Of a stretch of DNA of 64,000 nucleotides, positions 43,250-52,431 are shown in pieces. Position 1 is the stretch's first letter, and the number at the start of each line of letters is the position of its first letter. The notes below the pieces were generated by a model. It saw only the letters and a list, made by a program, of their open reading frames with translations, ran no database searches and was not told where the DNA came from. Source of the DNA: Mycolicibacterium sp. CH28 (GTDB taxonomy: Bacteria; Actinomycetota; Actinomycetes; Mycobacteriales; Mycobacteriaceae). A program made the translations under genes and the position numbers. Location of the stretch: positions 310,001 through 374,000 of the forward strand of contig NZ_SRLQ01000014.1 in assembly GCF_004745805.1 (NCBI RefSeq), written 5' to 3'.

Positions 43250-44494
43250 CTAGCTCGCTTCGGCGTAGGCAGATTTGCCTGGTTTCGTCCGCGACTCCTG
43301 CCACAGGATCGCGGCCAGACAGCACAGCGCCAGGACACCGACCGCGGTCGCGAACACGGTACCGGCGGTGCGAAGTCCCCACTCCTGGGCGGCGAATCCC
43401 TCGCCGATCACCGGGATGGAGATGGCGATATAGGCCACCACGAAGTAGGTCGAGCTGACTTCTGCCCGGCGTTGTGAGGGGGTGCATTCGGCCACCGCGG
43501 CCAGGCCACGACTGAAGCTGATGCCCTGGCCGATGCCGGAGACCACCGCGGCGGCGATCAAGCCGGTCAGCGACGAATAGTGCAGTGCCACAGCCAGAAT
43601 GCCCATGCCGGCGGTGAGGATCGCGCAGCCGAGGGCAACCGCGCGCCGCGGGGCGATGCGGGCGCCGGCGATCTGGGCGATCGCCGAGGCGCCGAAGATG
43701 GATCCGGCCATCAACCCGGCCAGGGCGTGGTCACCGATCCCGATGACATTGGTCAGCAGGGACGGCGCCACCGAGGTGAACAGCCCGGTGACCGAGAAGC
43801 CCGCGAACGCCGCCAGTGCGGCGGTCACGAACACCGGGCGCACGTTCGGGGGCACCGAAAGCCGTTGCAAACCGAGCTTTCCGGATCGGCTCGAGGTCTC
43901 CGGAACCAGCAGGATCGCGATCGTGGCCAGCACCACCAGCACGATGTGGATAGCGAACGCCAGCGTCAGCGGAGCGGGGGCGTATTGCGCCAGGACACCG
44001 GCCATGATCGGCCCGGCGCCCAGGCCGCCGATATTGGCGATCGTGGCCACCGCGGGGGCGCGGGTGCGCCAGCGCGGCGGCGCGGCTTCGATGACGGCCG
44101 CGGTGGCGGTCCCGGTGAATAGGCCGGCCGACAGTCCGGAGAGCACCCGACCGACGAGCAGCTGCGGCACGGAGTCGGCAGTCAGGAACACCACGGCGCT
44201 GGCGAGCGCGCAGGCGGTGCCGGCCAGCAGCACCGGGCGCCGGCCGATGGCATCCGACCAGCTGCCGAACACCAGTAGGGCCACCAACACTCCACCGGCG
44301 TAGGTCGCATAGATCACCGTCGTCGTCAACACGGAGAAGTGCATCTGTGCCGAGTACAGCGCATACAGCGGCGTGGGCAGTGTGGTGCCCAGCATGATCA
44401 CGACGAACGCGTATGCCAGCAGGGCGAAGGCGAAGTCTCGCCGGGTGCGGGTCATGTGGCCCGGTGGGGCAGGAGCGTAGCGACCGGGGGTCAT
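43250..44494 (-). CDS. MFS transporter (drug/metabolite efflux type)
   Basis: The 414-residue protein has twelve membrane helices with motif A GSWSDAIGRRPVLL after helix 2 and the antiporter-like motif C region GGLGAGPIMAGVLAQYAP in helix 5, which points to efflux (DHA1-like). The substrate is unknown. A second ATG 39 bases downstream (44455, MTRTRRDF) may be the true start. Confidence 0.85.
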   Translation of the reverse strand: MTPGRYAPAPPGHMTRTRRDFAFALLAYAFVVIMLGTTLPTPLYALYSAQMHFSVLTTTVIYATYAGGVLVALLVFGSWSDAIGRRPVLLAGTACALASAVVFLTADSVPQLLVGRVLSGLSAGLFTGTATAAVIEAAPPRWRTRAPAVATIANIGGLGAGPIMAGVLAQYAPAPLTLAFAIHIVLVVLATIAILLVPETSSRSGKLGLQRLSVPPNVRPVFVTAALAAFAGFSVTGLFTSVAPSLLTNVIGIGDHALAGLMAGSIFGASAIAQIAGARIAPRRAVALGCAILTAGMGILAVALHYSSLTGLIAAAVVSGIGQGISFSRGLAAVAECTPSQRRAEVSSTYFVVAYIAISIPVIGEGFAAQEWGLRTAGTVFATAVGVLALCCLAAILWQESRTKPGKSAYAEAS

Positions 44495-44570
44495 GTCGAA
44501 GTCAACGTCATCGGCACGTCACCACCATTCCCGCAACCGGCGAGATTCTCACCTCATTTTCTTGGACCCA

Positions 44571-46202
44571 CTAGTGATGGGTGGCCTTCTCGGCGCCGAC
44601 GCCGGTCAGCGACCGCACCTCCATCTCGGCATTGAGTTCCGGATCGCCGGTGTCCGAGGACGTCAGCGTTCCGATGATGCCGAGAATGAAGGCCAGCGGG
44701 ATCGACACGATGCCGGGATTGGCCAGCGGGAACCAGTCGAAGTTGGCGCCGGGGATCATCGCGGTCTTGCTGCCCGAGACGGCCGGGGAGAAGACGATGA
44801 GCACGATGCAACTGATCAGACCGCCGTACATGCTCCACAGTGCGCCACGGGTGTTGAACCTCTTCCAGTACAGCGAGTAGACGATCGTCGGCAGGTTGGC
44901 CGATGCCGCCACCGCGAACGCCAGTGCCACCAGGAATGCGACGTTCTGCCCGTTGGCCAGAATTCCCAACCCGATCGCCGCGATACCGAGCACCACCGCG
45001 GTGATCCGGGAGACGCGAACCTGCTCGTCCTCGGTCACCTTGTGGTTCTTGAGCACGCTGGCGTAGACGTCGTGGGCGAACGACGCCGACGCGGTGATCG
45101 TCAGGCCGGCCACCACCGCGAGGATGGTCGCGAAGGCCACCGCGGAGATGATGCCGAGCAGGATCACCCCGCCGAGTTCGAAGGCCAGCAGGGGAGCCGC
45201 GGAGTTCTGCCCGCCGGGTGCCTTCAGAATCTTGTCGGGCCCGACCAGTGCCGCGGCGCCGTAGCCCAACACCAGCGTGAACAGGTAGAACGCGCCGATG
45301 AGCGCGATCGCCCACACCACGGAACGGCGTGCTTCCTTGGCGGTGGGCACCGTGTAGAAGCGCATCAGCACGTGCGGCAGACCCGCGGTGCCCAGCACCA
45401 GCGCCAGACCCAGCGACAGCAGGTTGATCTTCGAGGTGGTCGACGCGCCGTACTGGGCGCCGGGCGCCAGCACATCGCGGCTGGCGACGCCCTTGGTGGT
45501 GGCCTCGTGCACCATGTTCTGCGCTGAGCCGAGGATCTCGGAGAAGTTCAGCCCGAACTTGGCCAGCACCAGGACGGTCATGACCGCGGCACCGGCGATC
45601 AGCAGCACCGCCTTGATGATCTGCACCCAGGTGGTTCCCTTCATGCCGCCGACCAGGACGTAGACGATCATCAGCACGCCCACGACCGCGATCACCAGTG
45701 ACTGCGCGCTGCGGCTGTGCACGTCGAGCAGCAGCGCCACCAGACCCCCGGCCCCGGCCATCTGCGCCAGCAGATAGAACAGCGACACCGTCATCGTCGA
45801 GGTGGCCGCTGCCAGCCGCACCGGCCGTTGTTTGAGCCGGAAGCTCAGCACGTCGGCCATGGTGAATTTGCCGGTGTTGCGCAGCAATTCGGCTACCAGC
45901 AGCAGGGCCACCAGCCAGGCCACCAGGAAACCGATCGAGTAGAGGAAGCCGTCGTAGCCGTACACCGCGATCGCGCCGGCGATGCCCAGAAAGCTTGCGG
46001 CAGAGAGATAGTCGCCGGCGATCGCGATGCCGTTCTGCGGACCGGAGAACGCGTGGCCGGCAGTGAAGAACTCGGTGGCATTGGTGTTGGAGCGGCCGGC
46101 CCGGATCACGATGAACAGCGTGATCAGCACGAAGCCGACGAAAATGCTGATGTTGATGACGGGGTTGCCGATCCTGGTGCCCTCGGCCAGCAGTGTGGTC
46201 AT
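44571..46202 (-). CDS. actP: cation/acetate symporter (SSS family)
   Basis: The 543-residue protein has about thirteen membrane helices of the sodium:solute symporter fold. AIAGDYLSAASFLGIAGAIAVYGYDGFLYSIG and GTAGLPHVLMRFYTVPTAKEARRSVVWA are strongly characteristic of ActP-type acetate permeases. It would import acetate or other short monocarboxylates with a cation. ATG 46202 overlaps the DUF485 stop by ATGA, so the two are translated together. It is the last gene of the LytS/LytTR-led run. Confidence 0.9.
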   Translation of the reverse strand: MTTLLAEGTRIGNPVINISIFVGFVLITLFIVIRAGRSNTNATEFFTAGHAFSGPQNGIAIAGDYLSAASFLGIAGAIAVYGYDGFLYSIGFLVAWLVALLLVAELLRNTGKFTMADVLSFRLKQRPVRLAAATSTMTVSLFYLLAQMAGAGGLVALLLDVHSRSAQSLVIAVVGVLMIVYVLVGGMKGTTWVQIIKAVLLIAGAAVMTVLVLAKFGLNFSEILGSAQNMVHEATTKGVASRDVLAPGAQYGASTTSKINLLSLGLALVLGTAGLPHVLMRFYTVPTAKEARRSVVWAIALIGAFYLFTLVLGYGAAALVGPDKILKAPGGQNSAAPLLAFELGGVILLGIISAVAFATILAVVAGLTITASASFAHDVYASVLKNHKVTEDEQVRVSRITAVVLGIAAIGLGILANGQNVAFLVALAFAVAASANLPTIVYSLYWKRFNTRGALWSMYGGLISCIVLIVFSPAVSGSKTAMIPGANFDWFPLANPGIVSIPLAFILGIIGTLTSSDTGDPELNAEMEVRSLTGVGAEKATHH

Positions 46203-46549
46203 CGCGCGGTGCCTTCCATCTCGACGCGGATGGCTTCGGCGCGCGGGTCGAGATCGCGGTTGGCGAACCGCACGTACAGCCCGGTGATCAGGAACGTCGT
46301 CACGAATTGGCCCAGCCCGAGGAGCAGCCCGACGTTGACGTTGCCCCACACCTTGGTGGCCATGAAGTCGTGGGCGAACGCGCCCAGCAGGACGTAGATG
46401 GCGTACCAGAACAGGAAGAACACGGTGGTGGGGAACACGAACCGGCGCAGGGTGCGCCGCAGGTCCTGGAACTCGGGGCTGGCCTGGACAGCCAGGTACT
46501 GGGTGCCGCTGGGGTGGATCTCCCGCGGCGGGATGTCTGTTGAGGGCAC
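46199..46549 (-). CDS. DUF485 membrane protein (ActP partner)
   Basis: The 116-residue protein has a soluble N-terminus (SPEFQDLRRTLRRFVFPTT) and two membrane helices (about 42-64 and 75-98), as in DUF485/YjcH proteins that accompany ActP. GTG 46549 is preceded by AGGAG. It overlaps the symporter start by four bases and probably stabilises or regulates it. Confidence 0.88.
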   Translation of the reverse strand: MPSTDIPPREIHPSGTQYLAVQASPEFQDLRRTLRRFVFPTTVFFLFWYAIYVLLGAFAHDFMATKVWGNVNVGLLLGLGQFVTTFLITGLYVRFANRDLDPRAEAIRVEMEGTAR

Positions 46550-46737
46550 CGGCGCGCTCCTAGCCTTCAGTGGTTGTGAACTGGTATCGAATTCACAGCG
46601 TATTGAGAGGTGCGTCACAGCCCTAGGGGTGCGAGCTGAACTGTCAGAGCATGCGGTGAACGGTCGCCGCCCGGCGTTGAACGGTTCGCCGACCACGGGT
46701 TCGATCCCCGGGTCGCTTCGCTCCTGCCCGCCGGGGG

Positions 46738-48459
46738 TCAGCCGCGCGGCACCCGCTCCACACCCATGCCCAGCCGCTCCGGCACATGCATCCGCGCGAA
46801 GATGCGGGCGACGTCGGGGGGCACACCCGCCGGTGAGAGTCGGCTGGCCACAACCATGGTCGCGAACGCCAGCGGCACGGTCACCGCGGCGGGATAGCCG
46901 ATCAGCGTCGCCGCCCAGCCGCCGAGCGCCTCGTCGTCGACCCAGCCGGTGATTGCGACCAGGATGGCCAGTCCCGAGGCCAGCGCGCCGACCACCAGAC
47001 CCGCGATCGCACCCGCGGGGGTCAGCCCGCGCCACCAGATCCCGAGCACCAGCAGTGGGCACAAGGTGGACGCCGCCACGGCGAACGCCAGCCCCACACC
47101 GCGGGACAGTTCCAGGACCGGGGAGATGAGCGACAGCGGGATCGGGATCAGCCCGCCGATCAGGGCGGCCAGCCGGAAGTCGCGGACCCGGCCGCGCAGC
47201 ACGTCGGTGGACAGCGCGCCGGCGATGCTGACCAGCAGCCCCGAGGACGTCGCCAGGAACGCTGCGATCGCGCCCGCGGCCACCAGCGCGCCGACCAGCT
47301 CGCCGGGTAGTCCGGCGATCGCGGCCGACGGCAACAGCAGCACCGCCGCGTCGGCCTTGCCGGTGACGAGCAGTTGCGGCACGTAGAGCCGGGCCAGCAC
47401 CCCGAGCAGGGTCGGGAACAGATAGAACAACGACAGCAGGGCGATCACCGCCAGGGCGGTGCGCCGCGCGGCTCGCCCGTCGGGATTGGTGTAGAAGCGC
47501 ACCAGCACGTGGGGCAGGCCCATGGCTCCGAGGAAGGTGGCCACCATTATCGAGAACACTTGGTAAAGGGGGTGTTTTCCGCCCAGGCCGCCGCCGGAGG
47601 CGATCCAGGCGGAGCCGCTGGTCGGCGCGCCGGTGACCACCGGGGTGTGGGCACCGGTGGCCAGCGTGAGGGTGGTGCCCCGGTCCAGTCGGTACTGGCC
47701 GGGGCCGGGCAGCGCACCGTTGTGGCCCGGGCCGCTGACCGTCACCCCGGTGGCATCGCTGACCGATACCAGCACGTCGGTGTCGACGGTGACGGTGGTC
47801 GGTTTGTCGACGGTGGGCGGCAGCGGCCCGCCGAGGTCGGCCCGGTGCGCACCGGACAGGGCCAGCATGACGGCCGGCACCGCGATCGCAGTCAGCTTCA
47901 GCCAGTACTGGAACGCCTGCACGAAGGTGATGGAGCGCATCCCGCCACCGACGACGTTGATGATCACGATCGCGCCCACGGCCAGCGGGCCGATCCAGAC
48001 CGGCACGCCCAGAAGCGCTTTCAGGGCCAGCCCGGCGCCCTGATACTGCGGGACCAGATAGAGCACGCAGATGGTGACCACCACCAGCATCGCCACCCGG
48101 CGAACTCGCGCCGAACCCAGTCGGAACTCGGCGAAGTCCGGCACCGTGTAGGCGCCGGACCGGCGCAGCGGCGCCGAGACGAACAGCAACAGCCCCAGAT
48201 AGCCGGCGGTGAAACCCACCGGATACCACAGCGCGTCGGCACCGTACTTGGCGATCAGCCCGGCGACACCGAGAAAGGAAGCCGCGGAAAGGTATTCACC
48301 GGAGATCGCGGCGGCGTTCCACTGCGGGCCGACGGTGCGGGAGGCCACCAGGAAATCGGAGGTGGTGCGCGACAACCGAACCCCGTAGGCACCGACGGCC
48401 ACGGTCGCCACCGCTGCGGCCAGCAGGCCGCCGGCGGTCAGTGCTGTCGCGGTGCTCAC
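46738..48459 (-). CDS. second SSS-family symporter (acetate/monocarboxylate type)
   Basis: The 573-residue protein has the same fold as the downstream ActP (ISGEYLSAASFLGVAGLIAKYGADALWYPVG and GAMGLPHVLVRFYTNPDGRAARRTALA), plus an extra hydrophilic loop of about 70 residues between helices 6 and 7 (PTVDKPTTVTVDTDVLVSVSD region). That insertion may tune substrate choice. GTG 48459 overlaps the stop of the small DUF485-like gene. Two such permeases in one run could differ in affinity or substrate. Confidence 0.88.
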   Translation of the reverse strand: MSTATALTAGGLLAAAVATVAVGAYGVRLSRTTSDFLVASRTVGPQWNAAAISGEYLSAASFLGVAGLIAKYGADALWYPVGFTAGYLGLLLFVSAPLRRSGAYTVPDFAEFRLGSARVRRVAMLVVVTICVLYLVPQYQGAGLALKALLGVPVWIGPLAVGAIVIINVVGGGMRSITFVQAFQYWLKLTAIAVPAVMLALSGAHRADLGGPLPPTVDKPTTVTVDTDVLVSVSDATGVTVSGPGHNGALPGPGQYRLDRGTTLTLATGAHTPVVTGAPTSGSAWIASGGGLGGKHPLYQVFSIMVATFLGAMGLPHVLVRFYTNPDGRAARRTALAVIALLSLFYLFPTLLGVLARLYVPQLLVTGKADAAVLLLPSAAIAGLPGELVGALVAAGAIAAFLATSSGLLVSIAGALSTDVLRGRVRDFRLAALIGGLIPIPLSLISPVLELSRGVGLAFAVAASTLCPLLVLGIWWRGLTPAGAIAGLVVGALASGLAILVAITGWVDDEALGGWAATLIGYPAAVTVPLAFATMVVASRLSPAGVPPDVARIFARMHVPERLGMGVERVPRG

Positions 48460-48839
48460 CGCGGCGGACTGTCGTCGTCGACCACACCCATGAAGTCACG
48501 CTCGCCCTGTTCGGCCAGCCGGATGAACAGCCGGCCGACCCCGTACAGCGCCGGGTAGACAACCACCGCCAGGGTCAGCCAGTTCAGCCGCATCCCGAAA
48601 ACTGTGGCGCCGGACAACTCGGGAAAGACGGCGTTGATCAGGGGGAGTGCGGCCATCCCGCCGGCCACCACCACGGCCAGCCGTAGGGCGAGCCCGAGCT
48701 GGGCGCGCACCAGGCCGCGGACGAGTGCGTCGCCGACCTCGGTCTGCTCCTGAACCTCGACGCGGGTGTGCACCGCGCGGGTGCCGCGTCGGTGCGCGAG
48801 GACGACCCGCTGGCGTTGCGGGCGCCCGGGTCTAGTCAT
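48456..48839 (-). CDS. DUF485-like small membrane protein
   Basis: The 127-residue protein has a basic N-terminus (1-45) and two membrane helices (about 49-72 and 84-107). It overlaps the response-regulator gene upstream by eight bases and the symporter downstream by four, so all three are translationally linked. Its place and two-helix layout mirror the DUF485 gene beside ActP, but sequence similarity is weak. Confidence 0.7.
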   Translation of the reverse strand: MTRPGRPQRQRVVLAHRRGTRAVHTRVEVQEQTEVGDALVRGLVRAQLGLALRLAVVVAGGMAALPLINAVFPELSGATVFGMRLNWLTLAVVVYPALYGVGRLFIRLAEQGERDFMGVVDDDSPPR

Positions 48840-49614
48840 TGCCGCCGCCGGGCTTGAAGGTTCGCATCGGGTCGCGGATCAGTCGGTCGCGCAGTTCGCG
48901 GGCCTGGCGCCGGCTGACCGGCAACTCGACCGGTGGCGAGCTGCCGTTGGCGCGCAGCCGGACCATCGTCGAGGCCCCGGAGGTGCGCAGCCCGGTGACC
49001 ATGTTCAGCGCGACCAGATAGGACCGGTGCACGCGCTGGAAGCCGCGGTTGCGCCAGCGATCTTCCAACGTGCTCAACGGAATTCGCACCAGATGTGAGC
49101 CGGATGTGGCGTGCAGTCGGGCGTAGTCGCCCTCGGCTTCCACCCACCCGATGGAGTCGCAGCGCACCAGTTGGGTGACTCCGCCGAGCTCGACCGGGAT
49201 GGTCTCGGCCGCCGGTTCCTCCGGTTGCTGGGCTGGTTCGGCCGCGCGGGCGGCCACCACCCGCCGGACGGCTTCGTCGAGGCGCTCCTTGCGGATCGGC
49301 TTGAGCAGATAGTCCAGCGCCCCGACCTCGAAGGCGGCCAGCGCCTTGTCGTCGTGGGCGGTGACGAACACGACTGCCGGTGGCTGCGCGAAGTTGCCCA
49401 GCAGCCTGGCCAGTTCCAGCCCGGACAGCCCCGGCATGTTGATATCGAGGAAGATCGCGTCGACGGTGCGCTCGTTGATGATCCGCAGCGCCGAGGTCGC
49501 GTCAGCGGCGCCGACGACTTCGGCGACGTCGGGATGCTCGCCGAGCAGATAGGTGAGCTCGTCGAGGGCGGGGGCCTCGTCGTCGACCGCCAGCACCCAG
49601 AGCCGTGTTGCCAT
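48832..49614 (-). CDS. LytTR-family response regulator
   Basis: The 260-residue protein has a receiver domain (phospho-acceptor D57 in FLDINMPG, acidic pair D11/D12, T in VTAHD, K in LLKPI) and, after a linker (120-145), a LytTR DNA-binding domain (VRCDSIGWVEAEGDYARLH, RVHRSYLVAL). LytTR regulators bind paired direct repeats. ATG 49614 is chosen because AGGAGG lies five bases before it. It follows the kinase gene by 11 bases and leads into the transporter genes. Confidence 0.93.
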   Translation of the reverse strand: MATRLWVLAVDDEAPALDELTYLLGEHPDVAEVVGAADATSALRIINERTVDAIFLDINMPGLSGLELARLLGNFAQPPAVVFVTAHDDKALAAFEVGALDYLLKPIRKERLDEAVRRVVAARAAEPAQQPEEPAAETIPVELGGVTQLVRCDSIGWVEAEGDYARLHATSGSHLVRIPLSTLEDRWRNRGFQRVHRSYLVALNMVTGLRTSGASTMVRLRANGSSPPVELPVSRRQARELRDRLIRDPMRTFKPGGGND

Positions 49615-49625
49615 CACCACCTCCT

Positions 49626-50807
49626 CTACGCGCGCACGCCGGCCCGGAACTTGGGCACTCGCATGATGACCTTCGTACCTGCCTCGGGGGCGGTCTCGAC
49701 CACCAGACCGTAGTCGTTGCCGAACGCGGCGCGCAGTCGGTGGTCGACATTGCTCAGGCCGACATGGGCGGCCTGTTCACCGTCAGCCAGGATGTCGCCG
49801 TGCCCGGACCGAAGCATCTCCGGATCCATGCCGACACCGTCGTCCTCGACGCTGATGACGCAGTCGGATCCTTCGTTGCGAGCGACGATTTCGATCGAGC
49901 CGCCCTGCCGGCCGGCCAGGCCGTGGCGTACCGCGTTCTCGACGAGAGGTTGCAGAGCGAGGAACGGCACGACGACGGTGAGCACCTCGGGGGCGATCTG
50001 CAGGGTGACCGACAGGTTGGTGCCGAAGCGGGCCCGCTCCAGGGTCAGGTAGCGGTCGATGTTGCGCAGCTCGTCGGCCAGCACCGTGTACGGGCCGGCG
50101 GAGCGGAACGAATAGCGGGTGAAGTCGGCGAACTCCAGGATCAGGTCGCGGGCGCGGTCGGGGTCGGTACGGACGAACGAGGCGATCGTGTTGAGCGCGT
50201 TGTAGATGAAGTGCGGGCTGATCTGGGCACGCAGGGCCAGCACCTCGGCGCGATCGAGGCGGGCCCGGGACGCGTCGAGTTCGGCGAGCTCGAGCTGACT
50301 CGCGGCGTAGCGGGCAACCTCTCCGATGGCGCCCAGCATGCCGGGCGACGGTTCGTCGGCGGTGACCACGACCAGAACGCCGATGACCGCGCCGTCATCG
50401 TCGAGCAGCGGCTGGGCCACCACCGCGGGGGTCTGGTCGCGCGCCAGCACCCGGCGTTGCCCGGCGATCGACTCCCGGGCGGTGTGGTGACAGATCTCGA
50501 GTGCCCCCGGCGTCCACATCGGGGCCTCCGGCGGGTCGAAGGCCAGCAGCGTCCCGTCACCGCCGTAGAGAGCGACCCCGTCGGAGCCGGTCAGGCCGCG
50601 CAGATGGGGCGCGGCGCCGGCCGCGGAATCGGCGTCCAGGCCCTTGCGCAGCGACCGGGCGGCCTGCGCGGCGGTGTGCAGGGCGGCGTGCACCGTGCGC
50701 TCGGCCGGGGTGGTCACCACCCGGCGGGTCAGCACGGCGACGGTGCCGATGATCAGGGCGACCCCGGCCAGGGCGACGGTGAGCGCGAGCGCTACCGCAC
50801 CCGACAT
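49626..50807 (-). CDS. LytS/YehU-type sensor histidine kinase
   Basis: The 393-residue kinase has one membrane helix (about 5-27), a GAF-like sensor region (about 60-170), and a LytS-type kinase core: phospho-accepting H199 in QISPHFIYNALN and an ATP-binding domain with PLVENAVRHGL and VEDDGVGM. The partner is the LytTR regulator. By analogy with the BtsS/YehU and CrbS-type systems, it may sense an extracellular carboxylate or nutrient state and activate the symporters downstream. GAGGAG precedes the ATG. Confidence 0.92.
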   Translation of the reverse strand: MSGAVALALTVALAGVALIIGTVAVLTRRVVTTPAERTVHAALHTAAQAARSLRKGLDADSAAGAAPHLRGLTGSDGVALYGGDGTLLAFDPPEAPMWTPGALEICHHTARESIAGQRRVLARDQTPAVVAQPLLDDDGAVIGVLVVVTADEPSPGMLGAIGEVARYAASQLELAELDASRARLDRAEVLALRAQISPHFIYNALNTIASFVRTDPDRARDLILEFADFTRYSFRSAGPYTVLADELRNIDRYLTLERARFGTNLSVTLQIAPEVLTVVVPFLALQPLVENAVRHGLAGRQGGSIEIVARNEGSDCVISVEDDGVGMDPEMLRSGHGDILADGEQAAHVGLSNVDHRLRAAFGNDYGLVVETAPEAGTKVIMRVPKFRAGVRA

Positions 50808-51032
50808 CTCGTCTCCTCTCTATGCCGTCACCATTGTGGTGCGCGCGTTCTCACAACCGGTGGCCGATACGTCCCACCCCGGATGCCCGAGCGCAGTTGC
50901 GTCGGCAGGTCTCAGCCACGGACATGAAGCTCTACCGGTGCGTCCGATCGTGGCTAGGTGGTACGGCGTGATGGCGGAACGGCAGGATCATTGGGCGCTC
51001 GATGGTCTGGAAGCGGCTTTCGGTCGGCTTAG

Positions 51033-52211
51033 CTAGGCCGACCGGCCTACCTCGTCCTCCTGCGGCGGCGCAGCCAAAGCTCCTCCGCTCTCATACTGGC
51101 GGATCACCTGCCTGATGTGTTCAGCGGCGACGGTGTAGATGTCAACCACAGAAGCGATGTCCCGGCGGGTGCCTTCTTTTCCAGCCTCGAATGTAGTTAC
51201 AAATTTCACGCTCTTGCCATTCAGGTGCAGGCGGATTATTGGCTTGCGGTTGTTGTTGTCCAACAGGATCGCGAAGTAAGTCTTCCCGTCCCGGTGATGG
51301 ATACGCTCCGGCCCCACCTCTGATACTGCTATCGCGCGAACGATGTTGAAGCCCTCCAGCTCCTCATCGGTGGTGACCACGTCGGGGTCTGCCACGTCCG
51401 CTCCAATTGCTGCATCCGCGACTGCTGCCTGCCCGACGGGCCGCTCGGCCCGAGGTGGCGTCGTCAGCTCAGTCGAACGATTCGGGTCTGGCGCGTCGTC
51501 GCCCAGAGCGGTCTTCAATCGACTGTTCACCTGGTCCCCGACGTACTGGTTTAACGCCTTCGCAACCAGCGGGCGGAACTGGTCGAGGATGCGCTGGGTG
51601 GTGCGCCCCTCGTAGATGCGATTCACGAAGAATCGCACCCATTCCTCCGATGGTTCTCTTACCTCTGATGCGATGATCCGGCGGATACCGCCGATGTACT
51701 TGAGTTCCTCGGCAGCACTGACGACTGACTCGATATCGAACGATTCCTTCGAGAACTTCTGGATCTCGGGAACCAGGGTCCGGTCGATATCGAGTAAATC
51801 GAAGATGAGGAAAGGCTTTTCGTCCATACGGTTTGGGAGGTCACCGTCCGTATAGACGTGATATTGCTGACCGTTGGTCAGTATCGCGATCCGCGCTGAG
51901 GTGACCGCGAAGTAGCGGAACAGCTGCGACGCGTAGCGCAGATCCAGCAGGTCGCCGATCTTCTTGCACTCGATCAGAATCTGGACCTGGCCGTCCTTGA
52001 AGATCGCGTAGTCGACCTTCTCGCCTTTCTTCACACCGACATCTGCGACAAATTCAGGCACAACCTCGGACGGGTCGAACACGTCGTAACCGAGCACATT
52101 CGAGATGAACGGCATGATGAACGCGTTCTTGGTTGCCTCTTCGGTCTGCACCGAATCCTTGGAGTCACGGATTTTCTTAGCTAATGCCGCGAGTCCGTCC
52201 GAAAATGCCAT
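51033..52211 (-). CDS. orphan HsdR-N-type PD-(D/E)XK nuclease-fold protein
   Basis: The 392-residue protein has an N-terminal HsdR-type nuclease fold: a helix around E25/E26, D67 in GEKVDYAIFKDG, and E81-C-K83 in ILIECKK, the classic D...ExK triad. A middle part (about 130-260) is unassigned, and the C-terminus has YFAILLDNNNRKPIIRLHLN followed by DIASVVDIYTVAAEHI. It is not followed by HsdM or HsdS. It could be a lone nuclease with a defence role or a DNA-binding protein with retained residues. ATG 52211 is preferred by homology. Base composition upstream is AT-rich, hinting at transfer. Confidence 0.75.
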   Translation of the reverse strand: MAFSDGLAALAKKIRDSKDSVQTEEATKNAFIMPFISNVLGYDVFDPSEVVPEFVADVGVKKGEKVDYAIFKDGQVQILIECKKIGDLLDLRYASQLFRYFAVTSARIAILTNGQQYHVYTDGDLPNRMDEKPFLIFDLLDIDRTLVPEIQKFSKESFDIESVVSAAEELKYIGGIRRIIASEVREPSEEWVRFFVNRIYEGRTTQRILDQFRPLVAKALNQYVGDQVNSRLKTALGDDAPDPNRSTELTTPPRAERPVGQAAVADAAIGADVADPDVVTTDEELEGFNIVRAIAVSEVGPERIHHRDGKTYFAILLDNNNRKPIIRLHLNGKSVKFVTTFEAGKEGTRRDIASVVDIYTVAAEHIRQVIRQYESGGALAAPPQEDEVGRSA

Positions 52212-52431
52212 CCCCGACCCCTCTAACCTGATGTCCGACGATCCAGCTAATTCATGGCTGCGAAGAACCATAGATGAACGGGGTGACATCCCACCGGATG
52301 ATCGGTGAAACAAAAATTCGGGAAACGAATATCACCGCCCGACCTCTTCTGTACCCGCGTGTCTTGCAGGATCCTGTAGCTATGCTGTCCGCAAGCTGTG
52401 AGCGGGCGCAGCGAGCAGAGATCGGGGATTC

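Noticed and set aside
46690..46725. A tRNA-like T-arm (GGGTTCGATCCCCGG)
   Set aside because: No matching acceptor strand, D-arm or anticodon arm could be placed 50-75 bases upstream on either strand, so it is not a tRNA gene.
46199..48229. 676-codon open frame overlapping the symporter gene in another frame
   Set aside because: The translation is Arg/Gly/Pro/Ala-rich with no domain except its last 116 codons, which are the DUF485 gene. The symporter in the other frame has clear homology.
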